Origin: Rhizobium sp. G21
GTDB taxonomy: Bacteria > Pseudomonadota > Alphaproteobacteria > Rhizobiales > Rhizobiaceae
DNA: 64,000 bases
Direction: 5' to 3'
Assembly (NCBI RefSeq): GCF_014158035.1
Contig: NZ_JACFXW010000001.1
Location: 620,001 to 684,000 of the forward strand
Part shown: piece by piece, positions 1 through 10,920 of the stretch
Layout: each line of letters begins with the position of its first letter
How positions within the stretch are numbered: position 1 is the first letter of the stretch
Position numbers and translations under genes: made by a program
Notes under the pieces: model-generated
The model's input: the letters and a program-made list of their open reading frames with translations, nothing else
Databases searched by the model: none
What the model was told of the DNA's origin: nothing

Positions 1-1873
1 AGGTCTGGCAGACCCGCTCCTCATGCTTGAAGATCGTCTTGCCGTAACGGTCCTGCACGCGGTCGATCAAGGTCGGCTTGATCTGCTTGCCGCCGTTGGC
101 CAGCACGGAATAGGCCGACACCATGCGCAGCACCGTGGTTTCCCCGGAGCCGAGCGACATTGCGAGCACCGGGTTCATCTTGTCGTAGATGCCGAAACGC
201 TCGGCATATTCGGCGACGATGCCCATGCCCATGTCGTTGGCCAGGCGGACGGTCATCAAGTTGCGCGACTTTTCGATGCCGAGGCGCAGCGTCGACGGGC
301 CGGCCGATCCGCCGCCGTAGTTCTGCGGCCGCCAGACCTGGCCGCCGGAGACGATTTCGATCGGCGCGTCGAGAATGACTGAGGCGGGCGTATAGCCGTT
401 GTCGAGCGCCGCCGCATAGACGAAGGGCTTGAACGACGACCCCGGCTGGCGCATCGCCTGGGTGGCGCGATTGAATTCGGACTGGGCGAAGGAGAAGCCG
501 CCGGCCATGGCGAGCACGCGGCCGGTATTGGGGTCCATCGCGACGAAACCGCCCTGCACTCTCGGCGTCTGCCGCAGACGGTAGGCGCCCTCCTTGCCGT
601 CGAGGGGCTGGACATAGACCACGTCGCCCGTATTCAACACGCCCGTGGGGTTTTTTGCCGTCGCCCGGTCGCCGGCAGCCGAACGGTAAGCCCAACGCAT
701 GTCCTCGGCGGCGATGCGACCGGTGGTGCGGGCCTCCTCGATGCGGCCGGCCGCGTCGACCTCGGGCCGGATGCCGATATCGACGCCGGACTTGTCGGCG
801 GCGAGCACCACGGCGAGCCGCCACTCGGGAACATCGCGAAGCGGCGTGATCTTCGACAGTGGAACGCCCCAGTCGGAACCGATCTCGATCTTGTCGACGA
901 GGCCGTGGAATCCGCGGACCTGATCGTAGCTGATCAGGCCGTCCTGCAACGCCTTGCGGGCATAGAGCTGCATCGCCGGATCGAGAGAGGTGCGCACCGA
1001 CAGGCCGCCTTCATAGAGCGCGTCCTTGCCGTATTTCTCGATCAGCTGGCGGCGCACTTCGCTGGCGAAATAGTCGGAAGCGAACAGATAGCTGTTGTTC
1101 TTCGTGGCGCTGACGCCGAGGTCTTCCTTTTTGGCCGCCTCGCCGTCGTCACGGGAGACATAGCCGTTTTCGACCATACGGTCGATTACCCAGTTGCGGC
1201 GCTCGATCGCGGCGTCGTGCTTGCGGAACGGATGATAATTGGCCGGGCCTTTGGGGAGTGCGGCGAGATAGGCGGCCTGGGCGATGGTCAGTTCGGTGAC
1301 CGGCTTGTCGAAATAGGTCAGCGCGGCGCTGGCCAGACCATAGGAATTCAGCCCGAAGAAGATCTCGTTGAGATAGAGTTCGAGGATCTTGTCCTTGGAA
1401 TAGGCCTGCTCGATGCGGAAAGCGAGAATCGCTTCCTTGACCTTGCGGTCGATCGTCTGGTCTGCGGTCAACAGGAAGTTCTTGGCCACCTGCTGGGTGA
1501 TGGTGGAGGCGCCCATCGGCCGGCGGCCGGAGCCGACATTCTGGATGTTGACCGCGAGCGCGCGCAGGAGACCCTGAAAATCGACGCCGGCATGCTGGTA
1601 GAAATTCTTGTCTTCGGCGGAGAGGAACGCGGCCTTGACGCGGTCGGGAATGGCCTGGATCGGCAGGAACAGACGGCGTTCATGCGCATATTCGGCGATC
1701 AGCGCGCCGTTGTCGGCATGCACGCGGGTGGTCACCGGCGGCTGGTAATTGGCGAGCACTTCGTAGTCGGGCAGATCCCGGGTCACTTCGTCGAGATAGA
1801 GAGACACCACCATCGCCGCTGCGAGGAACAGCATCGTTCCCAAGCCGAAGAAATAGCCGATAAGTCTGATCAT
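1..1873 (-). CDS. mrcA: Penicillin-binding protein 1A (bifunctional transglycosylase/transpeptidase), C-terminus cut by window edge
   Basis: Class A penicillin-binding protein that polymerises and cross-links peptidoglycan at the outer face of the inner membrane. About 624 residues are visible. Residues 1-27 form an uncleaved membrane anchor. The transglycosylase domain shows the EDKNFYQH motif with catalytic Glu near residue 87 and the GASTITQQ motif near 122. The transpeptidase domain has the active-site Ser in GSSFKPF near residue 477 and an SRN motif near 535. The KTG motif would lie beyond the window edge. The frame is read directly from the sequence and is open to base 1. It lies 183 bases downstream of the amidase gene on the same strand, the usual rhizobial order for these two cell-wall genes. 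Confidence 0.96.
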   Translation of the reverse strand, partial: MIRLIGYFFGLGTMLFLAAAMVVSLYLDEVTRDLPDYEVLANYQPPVTTRVHADNGALIAEYAHERRLFLPIQAIPDRVKAAFLSAEDKNFYQHAGVDFQGLLRALAVNIQNVGSGRRPMGASTITQQVAKNFLLTADQTIDRKVKEAILAFRIEQAYSKDKILELYLNEIFFGLNSYGLASAALTYFDKPVTELTIAQAAYLAALPKGPANYHPFRKHDAAIERRNWVIDRMVENGYVSRDDGEAAKKEDLGVSATKNNSYLFASDYFASEVRRQLIEKYGKDALYEGGLSVRTSLDPAMQLYARKALQDGLISYDQVRGFHGLVDKIEIGSDWGVPLSKITPLRDVPEWRLAVVLAADKSGVDIGIRPEVDAAGRIEEARTTGRIAAEDMRWAYRSAAGDRATAKNPTGVLNTGDVVYVQPLDGKEGAYRLRQTPRVQGGFVAMDPNTGRVLAMAGGFSFAQSEFNRATQAMRQPGSSFKPFVYAAALDNGYTPASVILDAPIEIVSGGQVWRPQNYGGGSAGPSTLRLGIEKSRNLMTVRLANDMGMGIVAEYAERFGIYDKMNPVLAMSLGSGETTVLRMVSAYSVLANGGKQIKPTLIDRVQDRYGKTIFKHEERVCQT

Positions 1874-2056
1874 GGAATTCTTTCCGCGCATTGATCGACC
1901 GCCGAACGCGCGACGCGCCGGGACATGTTTTACCCGATGCGCGGCCTCGACGCCAGCATCGGCTCATACAGTCGCGAATGTGAGGAAAATAGGGCTCCGC
2001 CCGCTTTCAGGGGCGCAAGGCTCGCCCACACACAGATTTTTACGGCCGACTGCGCC

Positions 2057-3279
2057 CTATCCGCCACGCAAAACGCCGTTCGCCTTGAAATAGGTGACGG
2101 CGCCGTCCGCAATGAGGCCCGCGACCTTGTCCCGCCAGGCCTTGCTGGTCAGCAGTTTTTCGTCCTCGGCGTTGGACAGGAAACCGAGCTCCAGCAGAAC
2201 GGAGGGAACGTCCGGCGCCTGCAGCACGCGGAAGCCGGCATGCCGGAGCGGATTGTTGATGAGCTCGATCTGGCCCTCGAAGGACTTCACCACATGTTCG
2301 GCGAGCTGGATCGAAAAGGCCTGCGTCTCACGCCGCGTCAGGTCGATGAGGATGTCGGCGACTTCCTCCGGCTCGTCCTTCACCTCGATCCCGGCGATGT
2401 CGTCCGACAGGTTTTCGCGCACCGCGAGGCTCTCGGCGAGCTTGTCGGAGGCGCGGTCGGAAATCGTGTAGACGGTCGCGCCGCGAATCCCCTTCTGGCG
2501 CAGCGTGTCGGCATGCAACGAAATGAACAGCCGCGCCTTGCCCTGACGGGCGATGGTCACGCGTTCGGGCAGCGATACGAATGTGTCGTCGCTGCGGGTG
2601 AGGAAGGCGCGGAAGCCGGGCTTGGCGTTGAGCTTGTCGGCCAACGTCTTGGCGAAGGACAGGGTCACGTCCTTTTCCAGCGTCTTGCCGGAGGCGCCGA
2701 GAGCGCCGGTGTCGATGCCGCCGTGGCCGGCGTCGATGGCGATGATGATGTCGCTGCTTTCCTGAGGGGTCGCCGGCGCGACGCGCGGGGTCTTGCCGCC
2801 GGCGATCTTTTCGCGATCCCAACTCTGATTCTTGACGAGCGCCGAAAACTCCTCGGCGCTGGTCATTTCGCAATCAAGGACGAGGCGATAGCCCTTGCCG
2901 GCTTCGTTTTCCCGCGCTTCGGCCAGAACTGCCTTGAACGGGCGCTTCGCCGTCAGGACGAGACGCGAGGACCCCTGCCCCATTCGGCCGTAGCGGATGT
3001 CGGTGAAGAGCCCCTTCGGCGCGAGATCGCCTTCCCCGAAACCGAACGCGGTTTCGTCGAGATCGACGATCAGGCGCGCGGGCGACGCGGTGTAATGCAG
3101 ACGGAAGGCGGGCTCTCGGTCGAAATCGATGACGATGCGGGCGCGGGAATCGTCGCCGGCGATCCGCGCGGCGTAGGCGATGAGCGGCTGCTGCGGCGAC
3201 GGATCTTCGGCGCCGCGCGCCGCTTCGCATCCGATCATCAGGCGATCGCCGCCAGCCATGCCATCAAAATTTTATGCAT
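2057..3279 (-). CDS. amiC: N-acetylmuramoyl-L-alanine amidase (AmiC type); signal peptide in a shifted frame
   Basis: Periplasmic zinc amidase that cleaves the peptide from N-acetylmuramic acid during septum splitting. An N-terminal AMIN domain (about residues 35-140) precedes an Amidase_3 domain. Zinc ligands are the His of IDAGHGG, the Glu of LEKDV and the His of ISLHAD; the catalytic Glu is in LLELGF. The uninterrupted frame starts at 3259 and lacks a signal peptide. Upstream, in another frame from 3279, reads MHKILMAWLAAIA and then a stop. Adding one base at 3241-3242 joins the two into a convincing signal peptide ending near ARGA-ED. I therefore place the start at 3279 (about 407 residues) and suspect a missing base. 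It is divergent from rne. Confidence 0.93.
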
Positions 3280-3943
3280 GCTTTGTGCCGTCCCGCCTTC
3301 GGCGCCGCGCGCCACCTGTCGCAAAATAGGCCTGATTTCTTAGCGAAACCCTGATTCGGCCGGCCGAAACATAGATTTTCGCGACCCCCGGCGCCAACAC
3401 CCAGAAATTGGCTCGCAAGAAAATTCAATGATTTCCGACAAAGAGTGAATTCGATGGGTCAATAATGTGACGGATTTGCGTCACCCCTTGATATTCGCAT
3501 GGATAAACCATAGAAGGTATGTGAGTGAATAGTGAAAGCTGGATCGCATTGCCCGGGAGGCTGCCAGGAGGATGGCGCCACGCCAGGGGTAATATCCGAC
3601 GCTGATGCGCATTCACCGAGGCTCTATCCGGTCATGCGACGTTTCCGCATGGAATTTCAGGCGGTTGGCCGCCACACGCTCGTGAAGTTCGGGCACATTC
3701 ATTGGACCGCAAGGTCTTGGGCATAGACATTCTCGCTCGGTAAGACATTGACGCAAGCGATCTTATTCTCGACGGCAACGACAGATCATGCGGCTCCGCC
3801 GCGTCTCCGCCGCGCCCTCAGGATCGCGTCACGCCCCAACCGACGGGAAACATCATCCGGCAATCGGCGCGTCTCGCGCCCGGCACTCCCCTTCCTGGCG
3901 GACCTTTGCGCCAAAGCCTCGATTGCCGAGGAGTTACAGATAC
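3280..3943 (+). promoter_or_regulatory. Long divergent intergenic region / leader of rne
   Basis: This 664-base stretch between the divergent amidase and RNase E genes has no convincing coding frame. The short open frames in it lack family features or a good ribosome site. A 6-bp inverted repeat, GTGACG-gatttg-CGTCAC, lies at 3467-3484. A weak promoter-like pair, TTGATA at 3488-3493 and TAGAAG at 3511-3516, has 17-base spacing. Long autoregulatory leaders are known for rne in other bacteria, so part of it may be a transcribed leader. That is inference. Confidence 0.4.
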
Positions 3944-6926
3944 ATGGCAGACAAGATGCTTATCGACGCGTCTCACGCTGAGGAGACGCGCGTTGTAGTC
4001 GTACGCGGCAACCGCATTGAAGAATTCGACTTCGAGTCGCAGCATAAGAAGCAGTTGCGAGGAAATATCTACCTCGCCAAGGTTACCCGGGTCGAACCTT
4101 CGCTTCAGGCCGCTTTCGTGGATTACGGCGGCAATCGACACGGTTTCCTCGCTTTCGCGGAAATCCACCCAGATTATTACCAGATCCCCCTCGCCGATCG
4201 TCAGGCTCTTCTGAGAGCCGAGGCCGAAGAACATCGTCGCGACGACGATTTCGAGCCTGTCGGCCGCGCCGAGCCCACCTCGTCCGCGCATGAGCCGGCC
4301 GCGGGCCTCGAAGAAGCTCCCCAGCCCGACATCGAATCCTGGCAGGGCCGCAGTTTCGAAACACAGGCCGCCCCCGCCGCCGAGGAGGCGCCCGCCGAGG
4401 TCGCCGTCGACGCCGCGCCTGCGGAAGAGGCCGCTCCCGCCGTGGAGGTCGAGGCCGTCGAAGCGCCCGCCGAAAAGCCCAAGCGCGTCCGCAAGCCGCG
4501 CGCCAAGAAGGTGAAGGCCGAGGAAGCGCCCGTCGAAGCCGCGACCGAAGGCGAACAGCCGACCGCGGACGCGTCCGAACCGTCCGACGACGACAAGGGC
4601 TCGACGCCCCCGCCATGCCCATGGTCGCGGACGTCGATTCGATCTCCGAAGACGCCCGCCGTCGCGGCGGCGATGACGAGGACGACGACGATGATGACGA
4701 CATCGACGAAAAGGAAGTGATCGAATCCGTCGGCGCCGAAGACGCCATGGAGGAGGTTCCCGATCGCGTCGTGCGCAAGCCGCGCAAGCAGTACCGCATC
4801 CAGGAAGTGATCAAGCGCCGGCAGATCCTGCTCGTGCAGGTCGCCAAGGAAGAGCGCGGCAACAAGGGCGCGGCGCTGACCACCTACCTGTCGCTCGCCG
4901 GCCGCTATTCCGTGCTGATGCCGAACACGGCGCGCGGCGGCGGCATTTCGCGCAAGATCACCAGCCCGCAGGACCGCAAGCGTCTCAAGGAGATCGCCCG
5001 CGAACTCGAAGTGCCGCAGGGCATGGGCGTCATCCTGCGCACCGCCGGCGCCAACCGCACCAAGGCCGAAGTCAAGCGCGACTTCGAATATCTGATGCGC
5101 CTGTGGGAAAACGTCCGCACGAAGACGCTGGAATCGACCGCGCCGTGCCTGGTGTATGAAGAAGGTTCGCTGATCAAGCGCTCGATCCGCGACCTCTACA
5201 ACAAGGACATTTCCGAAGTCATCGTCTCCGGCGAAGAAGGCTATCGCGAAGCTAAAGACTTCATGAAGATGCTGATGCCGAGCCACGCCAAGGTGGTTCA
5301 GCCCTATCGCGACATTCATCCGATCTTCTCGCGCGCCGGCATCGAAGCCCAGCTCGACCGCATGCTGCAGCCGCAGGTGACGCTGAAGTCTGGCGGCTAC
5401 ATCATCATCAACCAGACCGAAGCGCTCGTCGCCATCGACGTCAACTCCGGCCGGTCGACCCGCGAACATTCGATCGAAGACACCGCGCTCCAGACCAATC
5501 TGGAAGCCGCCGAAGAAGTCGCCCGCCAGCTTCGCCTGCGCGACCTCGCCGGTCTCGTCGTGATCGACTTCATCGACATGGAAGAGAAGCGCAACAACCG
5601 CCTGGTCGAAAAGCGCCTCAAGGACCACCTCAAAAACGACCGCGCCCGCATCCAGGTCGGCCGCATCTCGCATTTCGGCCTGCTCGAAATGTCGCGCCAG
5701 CGCATTCGCGCCTCGGTGCTCGAAAGCACAATGCAGGTCTGCCCGCATTGCAACGGCGCGGGTCTGGTGCGCTCGCAGTCGTCGGTGGCGCTGCATGTTC
5801 TGCGCGGCATCGAGGAGTTCCTGCTCAAGAGCACGACGCACGACATCATCGTCAAGACGCCGGCCGACACCGCGCTTTACCTGCTCAACCAGAAGCGCGG
5901 CACGATCGTCGATTATGAAAACCGCTTCGGCGTCTCCATCACGGTCATGGCCGGCGATGAAGGCGGCGCGCAGCACTTCATGATCGAGCGCGGCGAAGCC
6001 GTCGAGAATCCGGTCAAGATCGAGCAGCTCATCCACTTCCCCGTCGAGGAAGAGGAAGACGAAGAGATCGTCGAGATCGAGGACGAAGAAGACGACATCG
6101 AGGAGAGCGCTGCGCCGGCGGCCCCGCAGCAGGCGCGCTCCGACGACCAGTCGAACAAGAAGAAGAAGCGTCGTCGTCGTCGTCGCGGCGGCAAGCGTGA
6201 CGGCGCCGACAACAACGGCGCGAACGGCTCGGACGACAATGGCGACGAAAGTGGCGACGACGATGACGACGCCAGTGAAGCCGACGACGCCAACGGCTCG
6301 GCGGAAGAGGTCGAGGGCGCCGACGCGTCGTCTGCCGACGCCGCTTCGGAAAGCGACAGCCGCAAGCGCCGCCGCCGCGGCAAGCGTGGCGGACGCCGGA
6401 TGCGCGAAGGCGACGTGAACGGCTCGTCCGAAACCAACGACGCCGACGGTGAAGCCGCCGACGGGTCGGAGACGCAAGACGCGGCACCGGAGAACGCGGC
6501 CGAACCATCGGCGACAGAAGCGCCCGCTCCGCGTCCGCGACGGGCTCGCGCCAACCGGGCCGAAGCCGCAGCCGCCCCGCAAGCCGTCGAGGCCGTCGTG
6601 GTCGAGGCCGCGGCGGAAGAGGCAGCCGAGCCAGTCGTCGCCTCCGAACCCGATGTCCCTTCGGAGCCTGCGGCTTCGACGGTCGCCGAAACGACGACGA
6701 AATCCGAGCCGGCCCCCGCGGCCGAACCCGCACCCGAGGACGATGCGTCGGCCGACGAAAAGAAGGTTCGATCCAATCGCGGCGAGGCAGCGCTGCAGGC
6801 CTCGCAGCCGGTGGTCGTCTCGTCGTCCGGTCCCGAAAAGACCGAGGACGACGGCAAGCCGAAGAAGGGTGGATGGTGGCAAAAAGGGGTTTCTTTGATG
6901 CCCTCATCCGCCTGATCAAAGGCTGA
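3944..6926 (+). CDS. rne: Ribonuclease E (one certain and one probable homopolymer frameshift)
   Basis: Essential endoribonuclease and degradosome scaffold. The start at 3944 follows GAGGAG (3928-3933). An S1 domain begins near residue 35 and is interrupted by an acidic, Ala/Pro-rich insertion, as in other alphaproteobacterial RNase E. Catalytic Asp residues lie in AIDVNSG (near 497) and VIDFIDM (near 541). The zinc-link CPHCNGAG is near 600. The C-terminus is disordered, with arginine-rich blocks that probably bind RNA. The frame breaks at the C-run 4607-4611; one added C joins the two halves exactly. Near the end, adding an A in 6881-6885 gives WWQKRGFF and a stop at 6924-6926 instead of an atypical tail ending at 6915. 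An essential gene is unlikely to be truly broken, so both look like sequence error. Confidence 0.95.
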
Positions 6927-6935
6927 GTTCAGGAG

Positions 6936-6959
6936 GTCCGTCTCGACATCGAGGCGGAT
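6936..6959 (+). terminator. Hairpin downstream of rne
   Basis: A stem of about 10 bp with two G-U pairs and the four-base loop ACAT lies just after the rne stop. No clear T-run follows it. A weak GCGG/CCGC stem followed by CTTTTT sits further on, around 7000-7021. Termination function is uncertain. Confidence 0.4.
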
Positions 6960-7092
6960 CTTCGCATTTGTGAAGGGTGATTTTTCACGATCCCGCGAGA
7001 GCGGCCCCAGAACCGCCTTTTTCTATTTCCACGCCCGAGAGCGACGACTATAAACGGCCCGCCATACCGGCCGCACGAGAGGAAATTCGACG

Positions 7093-7848
7093 ATGAAGAC
7101 AATGACCTGGGCGGCCGCGCTCGTTTCGCTGATGGCAGCGTTCCAACCCGCGATCGCCGCCGACAGCTTCTCAAGTCAGCAGAAGGACGAGATCGGCGCG
7201 ATCGTGCGGGACTATCTGCTCGCTCATCCCGACGTCTTGATGGAGATGCAGCAGGCGCTCGAGAAGAAGCAGAACGAAGCGCGCATGGCTCAGGCCAAGG
7301 TCGCCGTCGACGCCAACAAGGACCTGATCTTCAACGCGCCCTACGACCTCTCCGTCGGCAATCCGCAGGGTAAGGTCACCGTGGTCGAGTTCTTCGACTA
7401 CAATTGCGGCTATTGCCGTCGCGCGATGAAGGACATGGACACGATCGTGAAGTCCAATCCCGATGTCCGTTTCGTGTTGAAGGAATTCCCGATTCTCGGA
7501 CCCGACTCGGTCGCGGCCCACAAAGTATCGGACGCATTCCGCGCGCTGGCTCCGGAAAAATATGGCGATTTCCACCGCGAACTGCTCAGTGGCGACCATG
7601 CCGACGAAGCGCGCGCCCTCGATATCGCCAAGACGCTCGGCGTGAGTGAGGAGGCGATACGCGCCGAGATGGACAAGCCGGGTTTCGACGCGCGCGTCCA
7701 GGACGCCTACAAGCTGGCGACCGAACTCGGAATCTCCGGTACGCCGTCCTACGTCATCGGCAACGAGACGATTTTCGGCGCGGTCGGGGCCGACGCTCTC
7801 AACCAGAAAATCGCCAATGTCGGCCAGTGCGGCAAGACAGTCTGCTGA
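7093..7848 (+). CDS. DsbA-family thiol:disulfide oxidoreductase, exported
   Basis: Periplasmic thioredoxin-fold protein of 251 residues that makes or rearranges disulfide bonds in exported proteins. A Sec signal peptide ends near AIAA-DS (residue 23). An N-terminal helical segment with YLLAHPDVL is typical of the alphaproteobacterial DsbA/Com1 group. The redox motif C105-G-Y-C108 follows EFFDYN, and the cis-proline is in GISGTPSYV. It lies between rne and aroQ on the same strand. Partner and substrates cannot be read from the sequence. The membrane-bound reoxidant DsbB is not in the window. Confidence 0.92.
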   Translation: MKTMTWAAALVSLMAAFQPAIAADSFSSQQKDEIGAIVRDYLLAHPDVLMEMQQALEKKQNEARMAQAKVAVDANKDLIFNAPYDLSVGNPQGKVTVVEFFDYNCGYCRRAMKDMDTIVKSNPDVRFVLKEFPILGPDSVAAHKVSDAFRALAPEKYGDFHRELLSGDHADEARALDIAKTLGVSEEAIRAEMDKPGFDARVQDAYKLATELGISGTPSYVIGNETIFGAVGADALNQKIANVGQCGKTVC

Positions 7849-7860
7849 TTTGTTGCAAAA

Positions 7861-7892
7861 GCCGGGAAAAGCGAATACATGGCTTTCCCGGC
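7861..7892 (+). terminator. Hairpin after the dsbA-family gene
   Basis: GCCGGGAAA pairs with TTTCCCGGC, extended by AGC/GCT with one bulged A. It starts 12 bases after the stop codon. No T-run follows, so it may stabilise the mRNA end or terminate weakly. Confidence 0.5.
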
Positions 7893-7989
7893 CGCCCCGC
7901 CTGTGTACAACCCCTCCGGCACCACGCGGCCCTTTCCCTGTCACCCTCCCCGGTCTATAGGAGGGGATGCGTGCATGCAGGAAGAATGG

Positions 7990-8427
7990 ATGACCCAGAC
8001 TGTCTATATTTTGAACGGCCCCAATCTCAATATGCTCGGCAAGCGGGAGCCGGGAATTTATGGAGCCGCCACGCTCGACACGATCGCGGAGGATTGCCGC
8101 AAGACGGGCGCGGAACTGGGTTTTTCGGTGGACTTTCGCCAATCCAATCACGAGGGCGTGCTGATCGACTGGCTGCACGAGGCCAATGACAAGGCCGTCG
8201 CCGCGCTGATCAATCCCGGCGCCTACGGTCATACTTCGATCGCGCTGCACGACGCGATCCGCGCCATTTCCATCCCGGTGATCGAACTGCACTTGTCGAA
8301 CATCCATGCGCGGGAAGAATTCCGCCACAAGACATGGACTGCGCCGGCGGTGAAGGGCGTGATCTGCGGTTTCGGGGCGCATTCGTACACACTGGCCATG
8401 CAGGCCGTCAGGACGATCGTCACATAA
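7990..8427 (+). CDS. aroQ: 3-dehydroquinate dehydratase, type II
   Basis: Cytoplasmic shikimate-pathway enzyme that converts 3-dehydroquinate to 3-dehydroshikimate. At 145 residues it matches the type II family. The N-terminal motif NGPNLNMLGKREPGIYG contains the catalytic Tyr, and the catalytic His lies in ELHLSNIHARE, with FRHKT following. AGGAAG at 7979-7984 favours the ATG at 7990 over the in-frame ATG at 7975. It is followed 20 bases later by accB. The aroQ-accB-accC order is common in this group and suggests one transcript. Confidence 0.96.
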   Translation: MTQTVYILNGPNLNMLGKREPGIYGAATLDTIAEDCRKTGAELGFSVDFRQSNHEGVLIDWLHEANDKAVAALINPGAYGHTSIALHDAIRAISIPVIELHLSNIHAREEFRHKTWTAPAVKGVICGFGAHSYTLAMQAVRTIVT

Positions 8428-8447
8428 CGATAATAGGACATTGAAAA

Positions 8448-8930
8448 ATGGCTGAGAAGAAGACGGGCATTGATCAGGCGCTGATCCGCGATCTGGCCAA
8501 CATCCTCAAGGACACGGATCTCACCGAGATCGAGGTCGAACAGGCGGATATGCGCATCCGCGTTTCGCGCAACACCCAGCAGGTGTTCGCCCAGGCTTCC
8601 ATGCCGGCTTACGCGATGCAAGCGGCGCCGATGGCTGCGCCCTTGGCCGCCGCTCCCGCCGCCGTTGCCGCCGAAGCCGCGCCTGCCGCGCCGGCCGGCT
8701 TCAAGCTGACGTCGCCGATGGTCGGCACCTGCTACCACTCGCCGGCCCCCGGCTCCGCGCCCTTCGTGACCGTGGGCCAACAGGTCAAGGAAGGCCAGAC
8801 CGTGCTGATCATCGAAGCCATGAAGACCATGAACCAGATTCCGGCGCCGCGTTCCGGCAAGATCGCGGCGATCATGGTCGGCGACGCCGCGCCCGTCGAA
8901 TTCGGCGAGCCCCTGCTTGTGATCGAATAA
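8448..8930 (+). CDS. accB: Acetyl-CoA carboxylase biotin carboxyl carrier protein
   Basis: Carrier subunit of acetyl-CoA carboxylase, which makes malonyl-CoA for fatty acid synthesis. It has 160 residues. The N-terminal domain (residues 1-45) is followed by an Ala/Pro-rich linker (about 55-85) and a C-terminal biotinyl domain. The biotinylated lysine is K126 in EAMKTMN, and the thumb-type loop around [13 protein letters not shown] is present. It lies 10 bases upstream of accC, its catalytic partner, in an obvious operon. Confidence 0.97.
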   Translation: MAEKKTGIDQALIRDLANILKDTDLTEIEVEQADMRIRVSRNTQQVFAQASMPAYAMQAAPMAAPLAAAPAAVAAEAAPAAPAGFKLTSPMVGTCYHSPAPGSAPFVTVGQQVKEGQTVLIIEAMKTMNQIPAPRSGKIAAIMVGDAAPVEFGEPLLVIE

Positions 8931-8940
8931 GGCGGATCCC

Positions 8941-10281
8941 ATGATCTCCAAGATCCTCATTGCCAATCGCGGCGAAATCGCCCTTCGCGTGCTGCGCGCC
9001 TGTAAAGAGCTCGGCATCGCGACGGTCGCGGTGCATTCGACCGCCGATTCGGACGCGATGCATGTGCGTCTCGCCGACGAAAGCGTCTGCATCGGCCCGC
9101 CGCCGTCGCGCGACAGCTATCTGAACATCCATCAAATCGTCGCCGCCTGCGAAATCACCGGCGCAGACGCCGTGCATCCCGGCTACGGCTTCCTGTCGGA
9201 AAACGCCAAGTTCGCCGACATACTCGACGCGCACGGCATCACCTTCATCGGGCCGACCGCCGATCATATCCGCATCATGGGCGACAAGATCACCGCCAAG
9301 CAGACGGCGCAGGATCTCGGCATTCCCGTGGTGCCGGGCTCGGCCGGCGAAGTGCTGTCGGACGAGGACGCCCTCAAGACGGCGCGTGAAATCGGCTATC
9401 CCGTGCTGATCAAGGCAACCGCCGGCGGCGGCGGACGCGGCATGAAGGTCGCCAAGACCGAAGAAGATCTGCTCGAAGCCTTCAACACGGCGCGTTCGGA
9501 AGCGGCCAACGCCTTCGGCAACGATTCCGTCTATATGGAGAAATATCTCGGCAAGCCCCGGCATATCGAGATCCAGGTGTTCGGCGACGGCGCCGGCAAC
9601 GCCATCCATCTCGGCGAACGCGACTGCTCGCTGCAGCGCCGCCACCAGAAGATCTGGGAAGAAGCCAATTCTCCGGCGCTCAACGTCGAGCAGCGGATGA
9701 AGATCGGCCAGATCTGCGCCGACGCGATGAAGAAGCTGAAATATCGCGGCGCCGGCACGATCGAGTTCCTCTATGAAAACGGCGAGTTCTATTTCATCGA
9801 AATGAACACGCGTCTGCAGGTGGAGCATCCGGTCACCGAAGCCATCACCGGCATCGACCTCGTGCATGAGCAGATCCGCGTCGCTTCCGGCAACGGCCTG
9901 TCCGTGACCCAGGACGAGATCGTCTTCCAGGGCCACGCGATCGAATGCCGCATCAATGCCGAGGATCCCCGGACCTTCGTCCCCTCGCCCGGCACGATCA
10001 CGCATTTCCACGCCCCAGGCGGCCTGGGCGTGCGCGTCGATTCCGGAGCCTATGCGGGCTACAAGATCCCGCCTTATTACGACAGCCTGATCGGCAAGCT
10101 GATCGTGCATGGCCGCACCCGTGTGGAATGCATGATGCGCCTGCGCCGCGTGCTCGACGAATTCGTCATCGACGGCATCAAGACGACGCTGCCGCTGTTC
10201 CAGGATCTCGTGTCCAATGCGGACATCGCCAATGGGGATTACGATATCCATTGGCTCGAGCATTACCTGGCCAATGACTGA
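8941..10281 (+). CDS. accC: Acetyl-CoA carboxylase, biotin carboxylase subunit
   Basis: ATP-dependent carboxylation of biotin on AccB. At 446 residues it has the normal length. Seen in order: the N-terminal biotin carboxylase domain beginning [15 protein letters not shown]; the ATP-grasp domain with the glycine-rich signature [12 protein letters not shown]; the second signature [14 protein letters not shown]; and the C-terminal domain. No frame problem is visible. It is followed 12 bases later by aat. Confidence 0.98.
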   Translation: MISKILIANRGEIALRVLRACKELGIATVAVHSTADSDAMHVRLADESVCIGPPPSRDSYLNIHQIVAACEITGADAVHPGYGFLSENAKFADILDAHGITFIGPTADHIRIMGDKITAKQTAQDLGIPVVPGSAGEVLSDEDALKTAREIGYPVLIKATAGGGGRGMKVAKTEEDLLEAFNTARSEAANAFGNDSVYMEKYLGKPRHIEIQVFGDGAGNAIHLGERDCSLQRRHQKIWEEANSPALNVEQRMKIGQICADAMKKLKYRGAGTIEFLYENGEFYFIEMNTRLQVEHPVTEAITGIDLVHEQIRVASGNGLSVTQDEIVFQGHAIECRINAEDPRTFVPSPGTITHFHAPGGLGVRVDSGAYAGYKIPPYYDSLIGKLIVHGRTRVECMMRLRRVLDEFVIDGIKTTLPLFQDLVSNADIANGDYDIHWLEHYLAND

Positions 10282-10293
10282 CGGGATTGCGTG

Positions 10294-10905
10294 ATGGCGC
10301 GTTTATCGCATACCGCCGCCATCACGCCCGAGATCCTGCTCCGCGCCTATGCCGCGGGGCTTTTTCCGATGGCCGAATCGGCCGACGACCCGGATATCTT
10401 CTGGGTTCAGCCCGAGATGCGCGGCGTCATCCCGCTCGACGGCTTCCACGTTTCCAAGAGCCTCGCCAAGACCATTCGCAAACGCCCGTTCGACATCCGC
10501 TTCAATACGGATTTCAACCAGGTGATCGCCAGATGCGGCGAGCCTGCGCCTGACCGTCCCTCGACCTGGATCAACCCGTTGATCCTGATGCTCTACAAAG
10601 AGCTCCATAAGCTCGGCTACGCCCATTCGGTGGAGGCATGGGAGGGAGGCGAGCTTGTGGGCGGCCTCTACGGCGTATCGCTCGGCTCGGCCTTTTTCGG
10701 CGAGAGCATGTTTTCCCGCCGCACCGACGCTTCGAAGATCTGTCTGGTGCATCTGGTCGAGCGGCTGCGCGCAAAAGGCTTTACCCTGCTCGACACGCAG
10801 TTCACCACCGAGCATCTGAAGAGTTTCGGCGCGATCGACGTGCCCAAACGCGATTATGAGAAACTACTCGACCAGGCGATGCAATCGCCGGATCTCGATT
10901 TCTGA
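10294..10905 (+). CDS. aat: Leucyl/phenylalanyl-tRNA-protein transferase
   Basis: Adds Leu or Phe from charged tRNA to proteins with N-terminal Arg or Lys, marking them for ClpAP degradation through the N-end rule. The product has 203 residues with family hallmarks [14 protein letters not shown] near the start, [12 protein letters not shown], and the core [16 protein letters not shown] followed by [13 protein letters not shown] at 10291 directly precedes the ATG at 10294; either could be used. It is the last gene of the aroQ-accBC run and is convergent with the DUF2155 gene only 15 bases away. Confidence 0.95.
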   Translation: MARLSHTAAITPEILLRAYAAGLFPMAESADDPDIFWVQPEMRGVIPLDGFHVSKSLAKTIRKRPFDIRFNTDFNQVIARCGEPAPDRPSTWINPLILMLYKELHKLGYAHSVEAWEGGELVGGLYGVSLGSAFFGESMFSRRTDASKICLVHLVERLRAKGFTLLDTQFTTEHLKSFGAIDVPKRDYEKLLDQAMQSPDLDF

Positions 10906-10920
10906 GTCTTTCCGGCAGGC

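Noticed and set aside
3532-3726. 64-codon open frame in the rne leader
   Set aside because: No family features, no good ribosome site and mixed composition; it is more likely untranslated leader.
4201-6882. Minus-strand open frame of about 893 codons over rne
   Set aside because: Antisense shadow of RNase E; the plus strand carries the catalytic and zinc-link motifs.
3944-6926. rne as a pseudogene
   Set aside because: Both breaks lie in homopolymers, all catalytic motifs are intact, and RNase E is essential in relatives; sequence error is the simpler explanation.
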